A DNA stretch of 50,660 bases, taken from positions 1 through 50,660 of the forward strand of contig LBWP01000005.1 in NCBI GenBank assembly GCA_000993685.1. The letters are read 5' to 3'. The stretch comes from Candidatus Woesebacteria bacterium GW2011_GWA1_39_21 (lineage in GTDB: Bacteria; Patescibacteriota; Microgenomatia; UBA8517). A program made the position numbers and the translations under genes. Shown here one piece after another: positions 41,120 through 49,513 of the stretch. Every line of letters starts with the position of its first letter. Position 1 is the stretch's first letter. The notes under the pieces were generated by a model. That model was not told the DNA's origin. It made no database searches and worked only from the letters and a program-made list of their open reading frames with translations.

Positions 41120-41524
41120 TTAAAGTACGAGAAAAATAATCTTTACAATTGTAATAATTGCCAATAGTGCTGTAAAAAAACCACCCACAACGAGGACATT
41201 TTTTAAGAAATTCGTTTTCGTAAAATATGCAATGATAGTGTTCGTTGTTATAAAAAGTGAAGCAAGTGATACTGGTAAAATAAGTAAAACAGGATTGGCA
41301 AGTTGGCGTTCACCTCTTGGTAGCCCGTAATACAGTGGGACCTGAGGCGGTAGTTTTGCGGATATAAAGACAATAATTGCGACGACAATCAGGATGTTAA
41401 TCGAAATTATGGCTAATGTTGGATAAAGATAGATAACACCCCTTTTTTCTGGATCTGTCTTTGTGTTTGCTGTTGATGAAATTTTTTTTTGCTGTGCGGA
41501 CGAACGCCTTTTTGTTTTGTACAT
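41120..41524 (-). CDS. Small membrane protein with PLYYG-GERQLA motif
   Basis: 134 residues: a basic, Lys/Ser/Thr-rich N terminus of about 30 residues, then three membrane helices (about 35-56, 79-98 and 109-131) and a loop PPQVPLYYGLPRGERQLANP, a pattern like that of DUF1648-type proteins. It abuts the WecA-like gene without a gap (stop at 41120, next start at 41119), so it belongs to the envelope operon. A -10-like TAAAAT stands 10 nt before its ATG. The function is unknown. The stretch 41525-41669 upstream holds no gene that I can support. Confidence 0.7.
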   Translation of the reverse strand: MYKTKRRSSAQQKKISSTANTKTDPEKRGVIYLYPTLAIISINILIVVAIIVFISAKLPPQVPLYYGLPRGERQLANPVLLILPVSLASLFITTNTIIAYFTKTNFLKNVLVVGGFFTALLAIITIVKIIFLVL

Positions 41525-41669
41525 ATAATCTGCGATTTTAAAAACCAGTTATTTCCCTTTTCGTGCAATTTTATACTGAAAATGTGCCAATTGAAAATAT
41601 CTGATAGCCATTAAGGAGTAATTTTTTTGGGATAGAAAGAGTATAACATGGGTGGTTGGTGGGAAAAAG

Positions 41670-43172
41670 TTAGGGAATAACATAACGTGAGTGAGGTCCA
41701 GCCCACCTCCAGATTTGATAATCGGAAGTTTCTTTGTAGAGAAGATAGTTAAATCTGACAAATTGTGCCAGAAGAGGTTGTTCGTCTGAGTCAAAGAAGA
41801 TAACAATAATCTTTGGAGGAATTTCAGAAAAAAGCGAAACCGTCTCTTCGATAGAGAAGAAGTCACTGATATGGTATCCTGCGACGTATTTAAACGGTGG
41901 AAATCTTTTTGCCAGAGCGTGTATTTGTCCCGAGTCTTCCCAAACAAAAATTCTATCGTTTTTGTTTGTCATCCGGTCAATAATTGCGGCAATTTCATAG
42001 TTGTTGATTGTTCTTCCGCCAAAATAGTTCAGATACTCCCGGCGTGGTATTTTTTGTGTGACAAGCCCAAAAAAGTTGGAATAATAATTTATTGATCTAT
42101 AGTGCCAAAACTTGAAATACATCGGAATAAAGAAAATGAGCGTCAACGGAAGGATTGCGTAAACCTGTAGCATGCTGATGGATGTAAAAAGAAGAGTTGT
42201 CAGCATCGATAAGGAAGCTACAACTTGCAGCAGATAATGTGGGTAAGGTCTTTCAGATAAGGTAATTCCAAAGAGCGAGAAACTGGTCCAGGAGACAAGA
42301 AACAAGAATTTTTTGTTAACCCTTTTCCTAAGCAGAATGAGAACGAAGTTGATAACTACAACAACAAAGGCCCTCATTAGAAGCGGTGCGTTTTTTACAA
42401 GAAAAGGTTCCTTTTGAGCATAGGGTCTCCAACTCGAAATATAACCGAAGTTTTGTAAGTATGCTGCCGTTAAATACTCGTTAAAGGCCCCCTTGGCCGT
42501 GTAGTAGAGAAAACCGACAAAGATTGGCAGAAAGATACCGACGGTGAGAACTAATGTTTTACCAGCCAGTTTTTTCAAATTTTTCCTGTCGATTTTAGTA
42601 AGGAGTACCCAATAAATAAAAATTGCCGGAACGTCAAAGAGGGCTGGAATTTTGTACATCGAGGAAATAGAAAATAAGATTCCGGAGATAAAAATATTTT
42701 TATAAGAATTGTTTTTAAATAAAAGAATGTAAAAAGCAAGCAGTGTTGGAATGATCATGAAGTTTTCGGCGTTTACAATATTGCCTTCAAAGAATGGCAA
42801 CGTGGAAAGAATTGAAAAGATCAGTGTTGAGATAGACGAGAAATGTCTTATTTTTGGAAAGAGTTTCCGGCTAAAGCGGTAAAAAATGACAATTCCAATT
42901 AATGAGGAAATAAGAAGTAAACCCTTAAACCAGAAAAGGTTTCCTGCGATTGCCGCCGTGATATACAACAGAGGAGGTTTATTGTCGTGCAGATCCTTAT
43001 AAAGCGTAAACCCGTTTCTGACGCCGTTTCCAAGAGTCAGATAAATTGTTTCGTCGCCGTAAGAATACGGTTCAAAAAAATTTGGGATCCGCAGGATAAC
43101 TACCGAAAGCAGTATGAAAAATAGCCATGTTGGTATATGGAAAAACTCTTGTATTTTTTTAGAGAGGCCCAT
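41670..43172 (-). CDS. GT-C membrane glycosyltransferase, GT39/PMT-like
   Basis: 500 residues with about nine to eleven membrane helices. The first periplasmic loop has YGDETIYLTLGNGVRNGFTL and HDNKPPLLYI, the acidic catalytic and KPP signatures of dolichyl/undecaprenyl-phosphate sugar transferases (GT39/ArnT-like). A soluble C-terminal part follows from about residue 390, with KNDRIFVWEDSGQIHALAKR. It would take sugar from a polyprenyl-phosphate donor to a surface glycan or protein. It follows the GT gene at 43188 by 15 bp on the same strand. Confidence 0.85.
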   Translation of the reverse strand: MGLSKKIQEFFHIPTWLFFILLSVVILRIPNFFEPYSYGDETIYLTLGNGVRNGFTLYKDLHDNKPPLLYITAAIAGNLFWFKGLLLISSLIGIVIFYRFSRKLFPKIRHFSSISTLIFSILSTLPFFEGNIVNAENFMIIPTLLAFYILLFKNNSYKNIFISGILFSISSMYKIPALFDVPAIFIYWVLLTKIDRKNLKKLAGKTLVLTVGIFLPIFVGFLYYTAKGAFNEYLTAAYLQNFGYISSWRPYAQKEPFLVKNAPLLMRAFVVVVINFVLILLRKRVNKKFLFLVSWTSFSLFGITLSERPYPHYLLQVVASLSMLTTLLFTSISMLQVYAILPLTLIFFIPMYFKFWHYRSINYYSNFFGLVTQKIPRREYLNYFGGRTINNYEIAAIIDRMTNKNDRIFVWEDSGQIHALAKRFPPFKYVAGYHISDFFSIEETVSLFSEIPPKIIVIFFDSDEQPLLAQFVRFNYLLYKETSDYQIWRWAGPHSRYVIP

Positions 43173-43187
43173 AACTTTTTAAGAAAA

Positions 43188-44552
43188 TTATTCTTGAGCG
43201 TCAAACCAGGCAAATTTCAAATCTCCGAGTTGCTTCTTTTCTTCCAAGACATAACCGTTTAGATGTATTTCGTCAAAAGATCCGTTTGTTATGACGCCGA
43301 CACGCTTGGTACCCTTTGGAATACTTCGTATAATATCCGTTTTTTCCATCAAGGCTGTGCCGACATAATAAGGTAGCTCAACCTCTCCCAGAACGTAAAT
43401 TGGTGCAGGAATCTTGTAGAATTTACTTTCCCATAAATGGTGTGCCGACGAGTTCCAATTGATCAAAAGGTCACCCCGTTTTTCCGTTGAAAGTACGTAT
43501 TGCGACATCTTTTTAAAAGGAAGCTTTTTAGGAGTGAGGAAGTAATTTGTATCGATGATTGCGAAAATAGATAGTGTGACAAAGAGGGGAATAAATGTAA
43601 TTTTGCTCCGGCATGATGTTAAGACAATCATTGCTGCGGGGATTGTGTAAAGCAGGTAACGGTTGAAAAAAATTGATGTGAATTTTTGTGATATGCCCCA
43701 GGTTATGAGAATCGGCAACAAAAACCAAAGAAGGAAAAAGACAGTTTTAGAAATACTTTTCCACCACTTGCGAGTAATTAGTGTAGCAAAAACTAAATAT
43801 GGGGCCAGTTCATAAATTTTTAAATTGACGTAGGGAATTTGAAAATTAAGATATTTAATAGCTTGCCCGAGGTAGTCATAAATAAGCACTTTAAGATCGT
43901 TGAAAGTTGGTTTCCCTAACCAGAAGCCGCCTTTGACCATTGTTACTTGATTGTACAGAGGAACGAGCCATGGAGCGTAAAGTAATCCAACAATAAGAAG
44001 CGACTTAAATACAGCGAACGACGTCCTTCGTTTTCCAGACAAAAACTCCTTAACTACCCACACTGCCTGGACAATGATTGCAAAGAAAGCAAAGTGGTGC
44101 GAATAGATTGCCCACAAAGTGAAAAAGATGTAACCGATATAGTTTACAATTTGTTTTCCTTTGAACAAGAAAATGCGCAGGAAGAAATACATCGAGGCGG
44201 TGACACCAAATGCAAGTATCGAGTACATCCTGCCCTCAAACGCGTAGATAAAAAAGAATGGGTTTAGTGCTGTTGCGGCAACTGCAAAAATCCCCGTTTT
44301 TTTGCTCCAAATCATTGATGAGATCAGGTAAACAAATAAAAGACAAAGAAGAAAATAGAAAAACGAAAGGCTGCGGATTGTTATTTCACTGACGCCGAAG
44401 TATTGAAATGCGAAGTGTTCGGTGAGATTATAAAGAGGCGGTGAAGTGTCGTGCGAAATGATTTTGATAATATCGGGAACAGATTTCATTGAAAGGATCG
44501 CCGAAAAACCTTCATCGCCCCAAATGCTTTCGTTGAAAACTGTTTCTATCAT
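43188..44552 (-). CDS. GT-C membrane glycosyltransferase, possibly 5'-truncated
   Basis: 454 residues, about ten membrane helices, with the first-loop acidic motif ESIWGDEGFSAILSM and HDTSPPLYNLTEHFAF of GT39-like enzymes. In this family a membrane helix precedes this loop. Here the protein starts only a few residues before it (MIETVFNES), and an in-frame TAA lies four codons upstream. The N-terminal helix is therefore missing or lies elsewhere. It heads the - strand envelope operon; no clear promoter is seen in the 193-bp divergent gap to 44746. Confidence 0.8.
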   Translation of the reverse strand: MIETVFNESIWGDEGFSAILSMKSVPDIIKIISHDTSPPLYNLTEHFAFQYFGVSEITIRSLSFFYFLLCLLFVYLISSMIWSKKTGIFAVAATALNPFFFIYAFEGRMYSILAFGVTASMYFFLRIFLFKGKQIVNYIGYIFFTLWAIYSHHFAFFAIIVQAVWVVKEFLSGKRRTSFAVFKSLLIVGLLYAPWLVPLYNQVTMVKGGFWLGKPTFNDLKVLIYDYLGQAIKYLNFQIPYVNLKIYELAPYLVFATLITRKWWKSISKTVFFLLWFLLPILITWGISQKFTSIFFNRYLLYTIPAAMIVLTSCRSKITFIPLFVTLSIFAIIDTNYFLTPKKLPFKKMSQYVLSTEKRGDLLINWNSSAHHLWESKFYKIPAPIYVLGEVELPYYVGTALMEKTDIIRSIPKGTKRVGVITNGSFDEIHLNGYVLEEKKQLGDLKFAWFDAQE

Positions 44553-44734
44553 ATCAACTCTTTAAGTTTTTGTATCAATTTTTTGCCTAAGATACCAGAC
44601 GGTCTTGGATATTACTTGATAGTCTGGTCGCTAATTCAGTTTAGCATGAAATTAATCTTGGGGTTACAATGTGTTTTACGTTGGTGGTAATCGCCAAAGA
44701 ATACTGTTATTTATTAGTTGGTGGCGGTTTCGCG

Positions 44735-44740
44735 TATAAT
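44735..44740 (+). promoter_or_regulatory. -10 box before the WICV-type surface protein
   Basis: A perfect TATAAT ends 5 nt before the ATG at 44746. A TTGGTG lies 11 nt upstream of it. This predicts a very short or absent 5' UTR. The rest of the divergent gap (44553-44734) contains only a weak 7-bp inverted repeat at 44594-44600/44622-44628. Confidence 0.5.
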
Positions 44741-44745
44741 AAATT

Positions 44746-45201
44746 ATGAAGAAGTTTTTTCTAATAGCCGCCGCTTCATTTATTGTTGTTATAGCTTCCG
44801 TCTTGGTAGCCCGGTTTTTGCTTGGTGGAGACGAAGATGCGTGGATTTGTGTAAGCGGTCAATGGGTCAAACATGGCAACCCCAGTTCTGCAAAACCAGA
44901 AGATAGGTGTGGTCCGGCGATTGTCCAAAAAACCAAAGATCAGCTGGAAGACATGAGTGTTTGTTATTCTCCAAATGGTAACAGCATGAGTTACGCACAG
45001 GCGAAAGAAAAAGCGCCTGCTGGTTGTGACGGGGTCTTACAGGAGGATCATTATTGCGACGATACAACAGGAATGTGGTGGATTGACTTTGTCCCAACTA
45101 CGCCTCGAAAAGAATGCTATCCGGCGTGTATTGTTGATGTTGATACCGGAAGCGCGAAAGTTGACTGGCGCTGCGGTGAACCCCAAGAGCCAAGTGTGTA
45201 A
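44746..45201 (+). CDS. Membrane-anchored Cys-containing protein
   Basis: 151 residues with an N-terminal membrane helix (about 4-24, FFLIAAASFIVVIASVLVARF) followed by an extracytoplasmic region: DAWICVSGQWVKHGNPSSAKP, then about eight more Cys in CYSPNGNSMSYAQAKEKA and YCDDTTGMWWIDFVP. The W-I-C-V-x-G-x-W-V-K-H-G-N-P segment is of a kind I associate with small surface proteins of Patescibacteria. The function is unknown. The next gene starts 17 bp after its stop. Confidence 0.65.
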   Translation: MKKFFLIAAASFIVVIASVLVARFLLGGDEDAWICVSGQWVKHGNPSSAKPEDRCGPAIVQKTKDQLEDMSVCYSPNGNSMSYAQAKEKAPAGCDGVLQEDHYCDDTTGMWWIDFVPTTPRKECYPACIVDVDTGSAKVDWRCGEPQEPSV

Positions 45202-45217
45202 GCAATTATTTGCGGTT

Positions 45218-45556
45218 ATGATCAAACTTCTCAAAAGAGGAAAATATACATTAGTCGAAACCAGAGGTGATACTAAAGTTTTGACACTTGATGGAAAAAG
45301 TTTTGTTTGGATTTTTTCAAAAAGTATTGGCGAAATGCTGATTACAACTCGAACTGGCCATAAAACCGACCAAAAATTGGCCAAAGGGAAGTACCGGCTT
45401 TACCAAGTTGAAAACGAACCTGAATTTGTTGACACATTGCATTTGGAGCTTTCAATCGGAGAGAGTGAATGGCAAGGGTACCTTCTGATAACAGGCTTTC
45501 CGACAAATAAGAAAATGCGAAGTAGGATAATACCCACGAATGAGATCATCTCTTAA
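45218..45556 (+). CDS. Hypothetical 112-residue protein
   Basis: From ATG 45218 (MIKLLKRGKYTLVETRGDTK) the product is a beta-rich soluble protein with no membrane helix. An open frame upstream overlaps the previous gene in another frame and is not used. GKSFVWIFSKSIGEMLITTRTG and SEWQGYLLITGFPT are well-formed strands, which supports coding. I do not recognise the family. It is probably cotranscribed with the anchored protein 17 bp upstream. Confidence 0.6.
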   Translation: MIKLLKRGKYTLVETRGDTKVLTLDGKSFVWIFSKSIGEMLITTRTGHKTDQKLAKGKYRLYQVENEPEFVDTLHLELSIGESEWQGYLLITGFPTNKKMRSRIIPTNEIIS

Positions 45557-45622
45557 TTAGTGGACTTTTTTCAATTCTTTCCTGGATTCTTTGTTATACA
45601 AGAGGTATTGACACTCCTATTT

Positions 45623-45631
45623 TGTTATAAT
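45623..45631 (+). promoter_or_regulatory. Extended -10 before the ABC-F gene
   Basis: TGT-TATAAT ends 8 nt before the ATG at 45640. A perfect TTGACA (45608-45613) lies only 12 nt upstream of the TATAAT, the same odd spacing as before rpoB. A leaderless transcript is predicted. Confidence 0.65.
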
Positions 45632-45639
45632 TTCCCCGT

Positions 45640-47118
45640 ATGTTAAAAGTTGCCGATCTTAGTTTTTCGTTTTCCGATACGCCTTTATACGAAAAGGTGA
45701 ATTTTATCGTGGGTAAAGGCCAGAAAATCGGACTTGTCGGGCCGAATGGTTCCGGTAAATCAACGCTTTTTAATATTTTATTGGGCCACGAAGACGGTTA
45801 TAAAGGAAAGGTTGAAGTTAATGGAAACACTGTCCTTGTTCCGCAGGAAGTTAAATATGATCCCGAAATGGAAAAATCTGATACGGTAAGAAGCTACGTT
45901 GATAGCAAAAATGATTATCAGGATTTTGAGATCTACAAAATTTTTGACGGGCTTGGGTTTTCTATCAATCTTTTCGATGATCCTAAAATTTTAAGCGGTG
46001 GGCAGAAAACAAAACTGGCACTTTCCAGAGCACTTTTACAAAAGTCAGACACTCTGCTTTTGGATGAACCGACGAATTTTATGGACGATACTGGAAAAAT
46101 TTGGTTGATGAATTTTCTCTCAAATTACGAAGGAACGTTGATTGTTGTTTCTCATGATTTGAAACTTTTGGATCGCGCCATCGATAAAGTTCTTGCGGTA
46201 AATCCTGTAACAAAAACTATCGATGAATATAAAGGTAATTATTCTGCATATCTAAAATTAAAAGCGGAAAAAGAAAAGCTGTTGGCAAAACAAATACTAA
46301 TAAAACAAAAACATATCAAACATCTTGAGGAGGGTTTGCGAAAAATGGCCAGATTTAATTCTAAAAAAGGCGTCAGAAAAAAGACACTGCAAAGAAAAAA
46401 GCTTGGTAGAGAAAAAATGGACTTGCCGGATCTTCCAAAAGAAGTGAGAGTCATCAGGATTAACCTTCCGGAGCCAAGCAGGGTTGGGGAGCTGCCGCTG
46501 AGAGCAACTAATATTTCAAAATCTTTTGGAAACGTGCAAGTTTTAGTTAATTTAACACTGACTTTAAGAAGGGGTGAAAGAATTGCTTTTATCGGTCCAA
46601 ACGGATCGGGTAAGAGTACGTTTATAAAAATTTTAATGGGACTTTTAAACCCGGATAGCGGTGAAGTTATTTTAGACGACCGAACGGACGTTGGTTACTA
46701 TTCGCAGGAGTTTGAACTATTTGATTTTAACAAAAACGTGATAGACACTTTTGTCGAAAAAACAAAAAGGGATACTGGGTTTGCACGCTCTTTTCTGGGA
46801 AGGTTTATGTTCAGCGGCGACAAGGTTTTTCAGAAGGTTTCGCTTCTTTCGGGTGGGGAAAAGACAAGATTGTCGATTGCGGTTTTGACTGGATGCAACC
46901 ACAACGTTCTTGTTTTGGACGAACCGACGACCTACCTCGATGTAATGTCTCAGCGTGTAATTTTAGAAGCTTTGAAGGATTATAAAGGAACGATAATTAT
47001 CGTTTCGCACACACCGGAATTTGTTCGAGAGCTTAATCCCCACAAAGCCCTTCTTTTTCCGGAAGAGAAATTGGTTTTTTGGGACAATGATTTGTTGGAG
47101 AAAGTCGGAGAGATATAA
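45640..47118 (+). CDS. ABC-F family ATPase
   Basis: 492 residues with two tandem ABC domains and no membrane part, the ABC-F layout of ribosome-bound factors (EttA/Uup/antibiotic-protection type). Domain 1 has Walker A GPNGSGKST, signature LSGGQKTKLALSRALL and Walker B LLLDEPTNFMD. A basic linker (about 205-265) follows. Domain 2 has GPNGSGKST, LLSGGEKTRLSIAVL and LVLDEPTTYLD. Such proteins act on the translating ribosome, often at the E or exit site; which subtype cannot be fixed from sequence alone. It has its own promoter. Confidence 0.92.
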   Translation: MLKVADLSFSFSDTPLYEKVNFIVGKGQKIGLVGPNGSGKSTLFNILLGHEDGYKGKVEVNGNTVLVPQEVKYDPEMEKSDTVRSYVDSKNDYQDFEIYKIFDGLGFSINLFDDPKILSGGQKTKLALSRALLQKSDTLLLDEPTNFMDDTGKIWLMNFLSNYEGTLIVVSHDLKLLDRAIDKVLAVNPVTKTIDEYKGNYSAYLKLKAEKEKLLAKQILIKQKHIKHLEEGLRKMARFNSKKGVRKKTLQRKKLGREKMDLPDLPKEVRVIRINLPEPSRVGELPLRATNISKSFGNVQVLVNLTLTLRRGERIAFIGPNGSGKSTFIKILMGLLNPDSGEVILDDRTDVGYYSQEFELFDFNKNVIDTFVEKTKRDTGFARSFLGRFMFSGDKVFQKVSLLSGGEKTRLSIAVLTGCNHNVLVLDEPTTYLDVMSQRVILEALKDYKGTIIIVSHTPEFVRELNPHKALLFPEEKLVFWDNDLLEKVGEI

Positions 47119-47135
47119 TTTAGTTTTGTAAAAAG

Positions 47136-47582
47136 ATGAAATTAATTAAATATACAAATAGTTACCAAAAGGACGTAAAAGATTTTGTAATTGCGGCTCA
47201 CGACGAATTTAACTTCCCTTATGACCGGAAACTTGATTACGATTTAGACAACCCAGACAAATATTACAATAATAGGGGCGGAATGTTTTATCTGCTTCTG
47301 GATAATGAGAAGGTTATTGGAACAGCTGCTGTTAAAAAATTAGATGATAAAACTGCTGAGCTAAAAAGGTTATATGTAAACAAAAATTACAGAGGAAAAG
47401 GTTTAGGATTGCAACTTTTTACTGAAGCTCTGGATTTTTGTAGGGAAAATAAAATTGCGAAAGTTGTACTGGACACAAATATAAAACAAAAAGCTGCTCA
47501 AAAGTTATACGAGAAAAACGGATTTAAAATTGACAGAGTTGATAAAAACACTATTTTTATGTCAAAGATTTTGGAAAAATAA
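47136..47582 (+). CDS. GNAT-family N-acetyltransferase
   Basis: 148 residues with a full GNAT fold: a strand (KVIGTAAVKKLDDKTAELKRLYV), acetyl-CoA motif NKNYRGKGLGLQLFTEAL, and the C-terminal QKLYEKNGFKIDRV. The substrate is unknown. It starts 17 bp after the ABC-F stop and may be cotranscribed. The 17-nt sequence TTGTCTTCAAATTAGCT follows its stop and recurs after the next gene. Confidence 0.85.
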   Translation: MKLIKYTNSYQKDVKDFVIAAHDEFNFPYDRKLDYDLDNPDKYYNNRGGMFYLLLDNEKVIGTAAVKKLDDKTAELKRLYVNKNYRGKGLGLQLFTEALDFCRENKIAKVVLDTNIKQKAAQKLYEKNGFKIDRVDKNTIFMSKILEK

Positions 47583-47613
47583 CTTGTCTTCAAATTAGCT
47601 ACACTTACAATAA

Positions 47614-47622
47614 TGTTAAAAT
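47614..47622 (+). promoter_or_regulatory. Extended -10 before the tandem-GNAT gene
   Basis: TGT-TAAAAT ends 6 nt before the ATG at 47629, the same layout as before other accessory genes. No recognisable -35 lies upstream. A leaderless transcript is predicted. Confidence 0.55.
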
Positions 47623-47628
47623 GTATTC

Positions 47629-48561
47629 ATGAAGAAAATGTTAAAAATTGAATTATTGCGTTTTGATAAAGGTGATGACATACAAAGTTTACATGGACTT
47701 TGGGTGTCAACACTTGGAACGAATTGGCCAATAGGGAAAGATGTTTTTGAAAACTTAATACTTGATTCGCGGTATAAAAAACTAACAAGTATTTTGGTAG
47801 CAAGAATTGATAAGAAAATAGTTGGGGTTGCAGTTTTTCAGGAAAGGGAAGACAAGATTCTCGCAGAGATAATGTTGATTTTAGTATACAAAGATTATCA
47901 AAGAGAAGGTGTCGGAAGAAAATTATTAGAAAGTGTGGTCCAAAAGTTAAAAGCAGACAAAATAAAGAAAGTACAACTAGGCGGGGGAGGGTATTCTTAT
48001 TTTTGGCCTGGCGTTCCTTCAAATTTGCCAAACGTTTCAAACTTCTTTAAGAAGAATGACTGGGAATTTACGGAAACTTGTGTTGACATGGTTTTGGATC
48101 TTAGCGATTACAAAACGCCGAATCTGTACGATAACAAACTACCCAAAAATATAAAAATAGTTTCAGCTAGTATTTTGAGTAAAGATGAAATATTAACATT
48201 CGAAAAAAATAATTTCCCCAATTGGTTCAATTATTTTGAAAAGGAGATTGAACGAAAACATTTCGATAAAATCATTTTGGCAAAAGAAAATAACAGAATT
48301 GTTGGAACAACGCTGATTTCTGAAGATAAGAAATGGGATAAAATACTTTCATCTCCGATCGGTACAATAGGTGCAATCGGAGTTGAAGAAAAGAATCGCG
48401 GAAGAGGAATCGGATCGGCGATGATGAGTTATTCATTGGAAAAATTAAAACAAGAAAAATTTAAAACTGTTTATCTTGGTTGGACATATCTAAAAGACTG
48501 GTATGAAAAACTTGGATTTAAGATGTGGAGAAAATACCATATGGCATGGAAAGATATTTAA
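47629..48561 (+). CDS. Tandem GNAT-domain acetyltransferase
   Basis: 310 residues with two GNAT domains. The first (about 1-150) has IMLILVYKDYQREGVGRKLLE. The second (about 165-310) has IGAIGVEEKNRGRGIGSAMM and the C-terminal DWYEKLGFKMWRKYHMAW. Two-domain GNATs acetylate small amines, aminoglycosides or protein termini; nothing here selects among them. It is bounded by 17-bp direct repeats and preceded by its own -10. Confidence 0.85.
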   Translation: MKKMLKIELLRFDKGDDIQSLHGLWVSTLGTNWPIGKDVFENLILDSRYKKLTSILVARIDKKIVGVAVFQEREDKILAEIMLILVYKDYQREGVGRKLLESVVQKLKADKIKKVQLGGGGYSYFWPGVPSNLPNVSNFFKKNDWEFTETCVDMVLDLSDYKTPNLYDNKLPKNIKIVSASILSKDEILTFEKNNFPNWFNYFEKEIERKHFDKIILAKENNRIVGTTLISEDKKWDKILSSPIGTIGAIGVEEKNRGRGIGSAMMSYSLEKLKQEKFKTVYLGWTYLKDWYEKLGFKMWRKYHMAWKDI

Positions 48562-48618
48562 TAATTTGTCTTCAAATTAGCTTAAGAAGTTAATTAAAGA
48601 ACCGTTTGCGATCACTTT

Positions 48619-48885
48619 TTATTTACCTATACTTTTTAACCACATCTTTTTGAAAAAGGGAAGGGTGAGGGTTGAGAGGAGAAACCCAACAGATGGAACA
48701 ATTGCATTTAGCCAGGAGTCCTTAACTTGGATTGCACTTAAATAAAGTCCAATGGAAAGATAAGTAAAAAGAATTAATAAGCCTCTTCTTGTGAAACTTG
48801 TTTCCCACGCTTTGTCGCTTTCAACTTTTCCGTTTCTTTCTTCGATCTTTTCAATCCTTTGCTCGAGTTTTTGCAGACTATCCAT
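48619..48885 (-). CDS. Small two-helix membrane protein with coiled coil
   Basis: 88 residues from ATG 48885 (MDSLQKLEQRIEKIEERNG). A short coiled coil is followed by SDKAWETSFTRRGLLILFTYL and two membrane helices, with VPSVGFLLSTLTLPFFKKMW at the end. I recognise the plan as a small conserved membrane protein of Patescibacteria and archaea with no assigned role. ATG 48885 is preferred over one eight codons upstream because a TGC-TAAAAT ends 7 nt before it. Confidence 0.7.
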   Translation of the reverse strand: MDSLQKLEQRIEKIEERNGKVESDKAWETSFTRRGLLILFTYLSIGLYLSAIQVKDSWLNAIVPSVGFLLSTLTLPFFKKMWLKSIGK

Positions 48886-48892
48886 CAATTGG

Positions 48893-48901
48893 ATTTTAGC
48901 A
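48893..48901 (-). promoter_or_regulatory. Extended -10 before the two-helix membrane protein
   Basis: On the - strand TGC-TAAAAT ends 7 nt before the ATG at 48885. It fits the pattern of extended -10 boxes close to start codons and helps decide the start of this gene. Confidence 0.5.
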
Positions 48902-48947
48902 CGAAACATTCTTTACCCGAAACAGTTTCCTCCACACTTTAATTTTG

Positions 48948-48956
48948 TGTTAAAAT
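48948..48956 (+). promoter_or_regulatory. Extended -10 before the GNAT gene at 48963
   Basis: TGT-TAAAAT ends 6 nt before the ATG at 48963 and lies in the 77-bp gap to the divergent membrane-protein gene. A leaderless transcript is predicted. Confidence 0.55.
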
Positions 48957-48962
48957 CGGCGC

Positions 48963-49448
48963 ATGAATAAGGACAATTCCATTTCAGTCAGGTTGATGCG
49001 GAAGGACGATTTGGAATGGGTAACCGATCTTGGACAAAATACCCCCGAATTTAAAACAGAAACGTCAGCCGCGCAGTTTTTTTCTGCTGAAACTTTACGC
49101 AATTGGATTAATGATCCAAACGGAGTGACACTTGTAGCGGAAATTGACGGACGAAAAGCAGGATTTTTACTTGGCTGTTACATTACTGGTCCAAATGATG
49201 GTTACATAAAATGTACTGTTATTGAAAATGTGCATAGGAGAAAAGGCGTCGGTCGAGAATTGCAGAGCAGCGCCTTAGAGGAATTCTCTCAAAAGGGTCT
49301 AGAGGGACACAAGTGCGATCATGTTTTTAGTTTAGTTAAGGATGATGATGGGCCGATGCTTAATTTGAAAAGGGAAATGGGTTTTGAAATCGGTGCAAAA
49401 GGCTACTATGTGGAAATTATGCTTCATCCGAAAGGGAAAGAATTTTAA
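48963..49448 (+). CDS. GNAT-family N-acetyltransferase
   Basis: 161 residues with the GNAT fold: SVRLMRKDDLEWVTDLGQNT at the start, a central AGFLLGCYITGPNDGYIKCTVIENVHRRKGVGRELQ holding the acetyl-CoA-binding R-x-x-G-x-G motif, and a final MNLKREMGF-like helix (LNLKREMGFEIGAKGYYVEI). The substrate is unknown. It is the fourth gene with a GNAT domain in the window. Confidence 0.85.
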   Translation: MNKDNSISVRLMRKDDLEWVTDLGQNTPEFKTETSAAQFFSAETLRNWINDPNGVTLVAEIDGRKAGFLLGCYITGPNDGYIKCTVIENVHRRKGVGRELQSSALEEFSQKGLEGHKCDHVFSLVKDDDGPMLNLKREMGFEIGAKGYYVEIMLHPKGKEF

Positions 49449-49500
49449 AAATAGATCACTTTAATGAAACCCTGTAGTTGTCTTTGGAACATTTTAGACC

Positions 49501-49506
49501 TATAAT
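49501..49506 (+). promoter_or_regulatory. Promoter of the 76-residue hypothetical gene
   Basis: TTGTCT (49478-49483), a 17-bp spacer and a perfect TATAAT (49501-49506) stand 7 nt before the ATG at 49514. Unlike most in this half of the window, this one has a partial -35 at normal spacing. Leader length would be about zero. Confidence 0.6.
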
Positions 49507-49513
49507 AGTGGCT

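Larger units (their letters stand above)
47584..48582 (+). repeat. 17-bp direct repeats flanking the tandem-GNAT gene
   Basis: TTGTCTTCAAATTAGCT at 47584-47600 and again at 48566-48582. Each copy comes 1-4 nt after the stop codon of a GNAT gene, so the pair brackets the gene at 47629-48561 and its promoter. The arrangement suggests duplication of an ancestral GNAT cassette, or a cassette insertion. Confidence 0.75.

Noticed and set aside
41549-41947. 132-codon - strand frame overlapping the end of the GT39-like gene
   Set aside because: Most of it lies over the GT gene in another frame, its composition is unlike a real protein, and there is no start signal. I treat 41525-41669 as non-coding.
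44594-44628. ACCAGAC/GTCTGGT inverted repeat in the divergent gap
   Set aside because: A 7-bp stem with a 21-nt loop and no T run is within what chance gives in this length; kept only as a note in the neighbouring entry.
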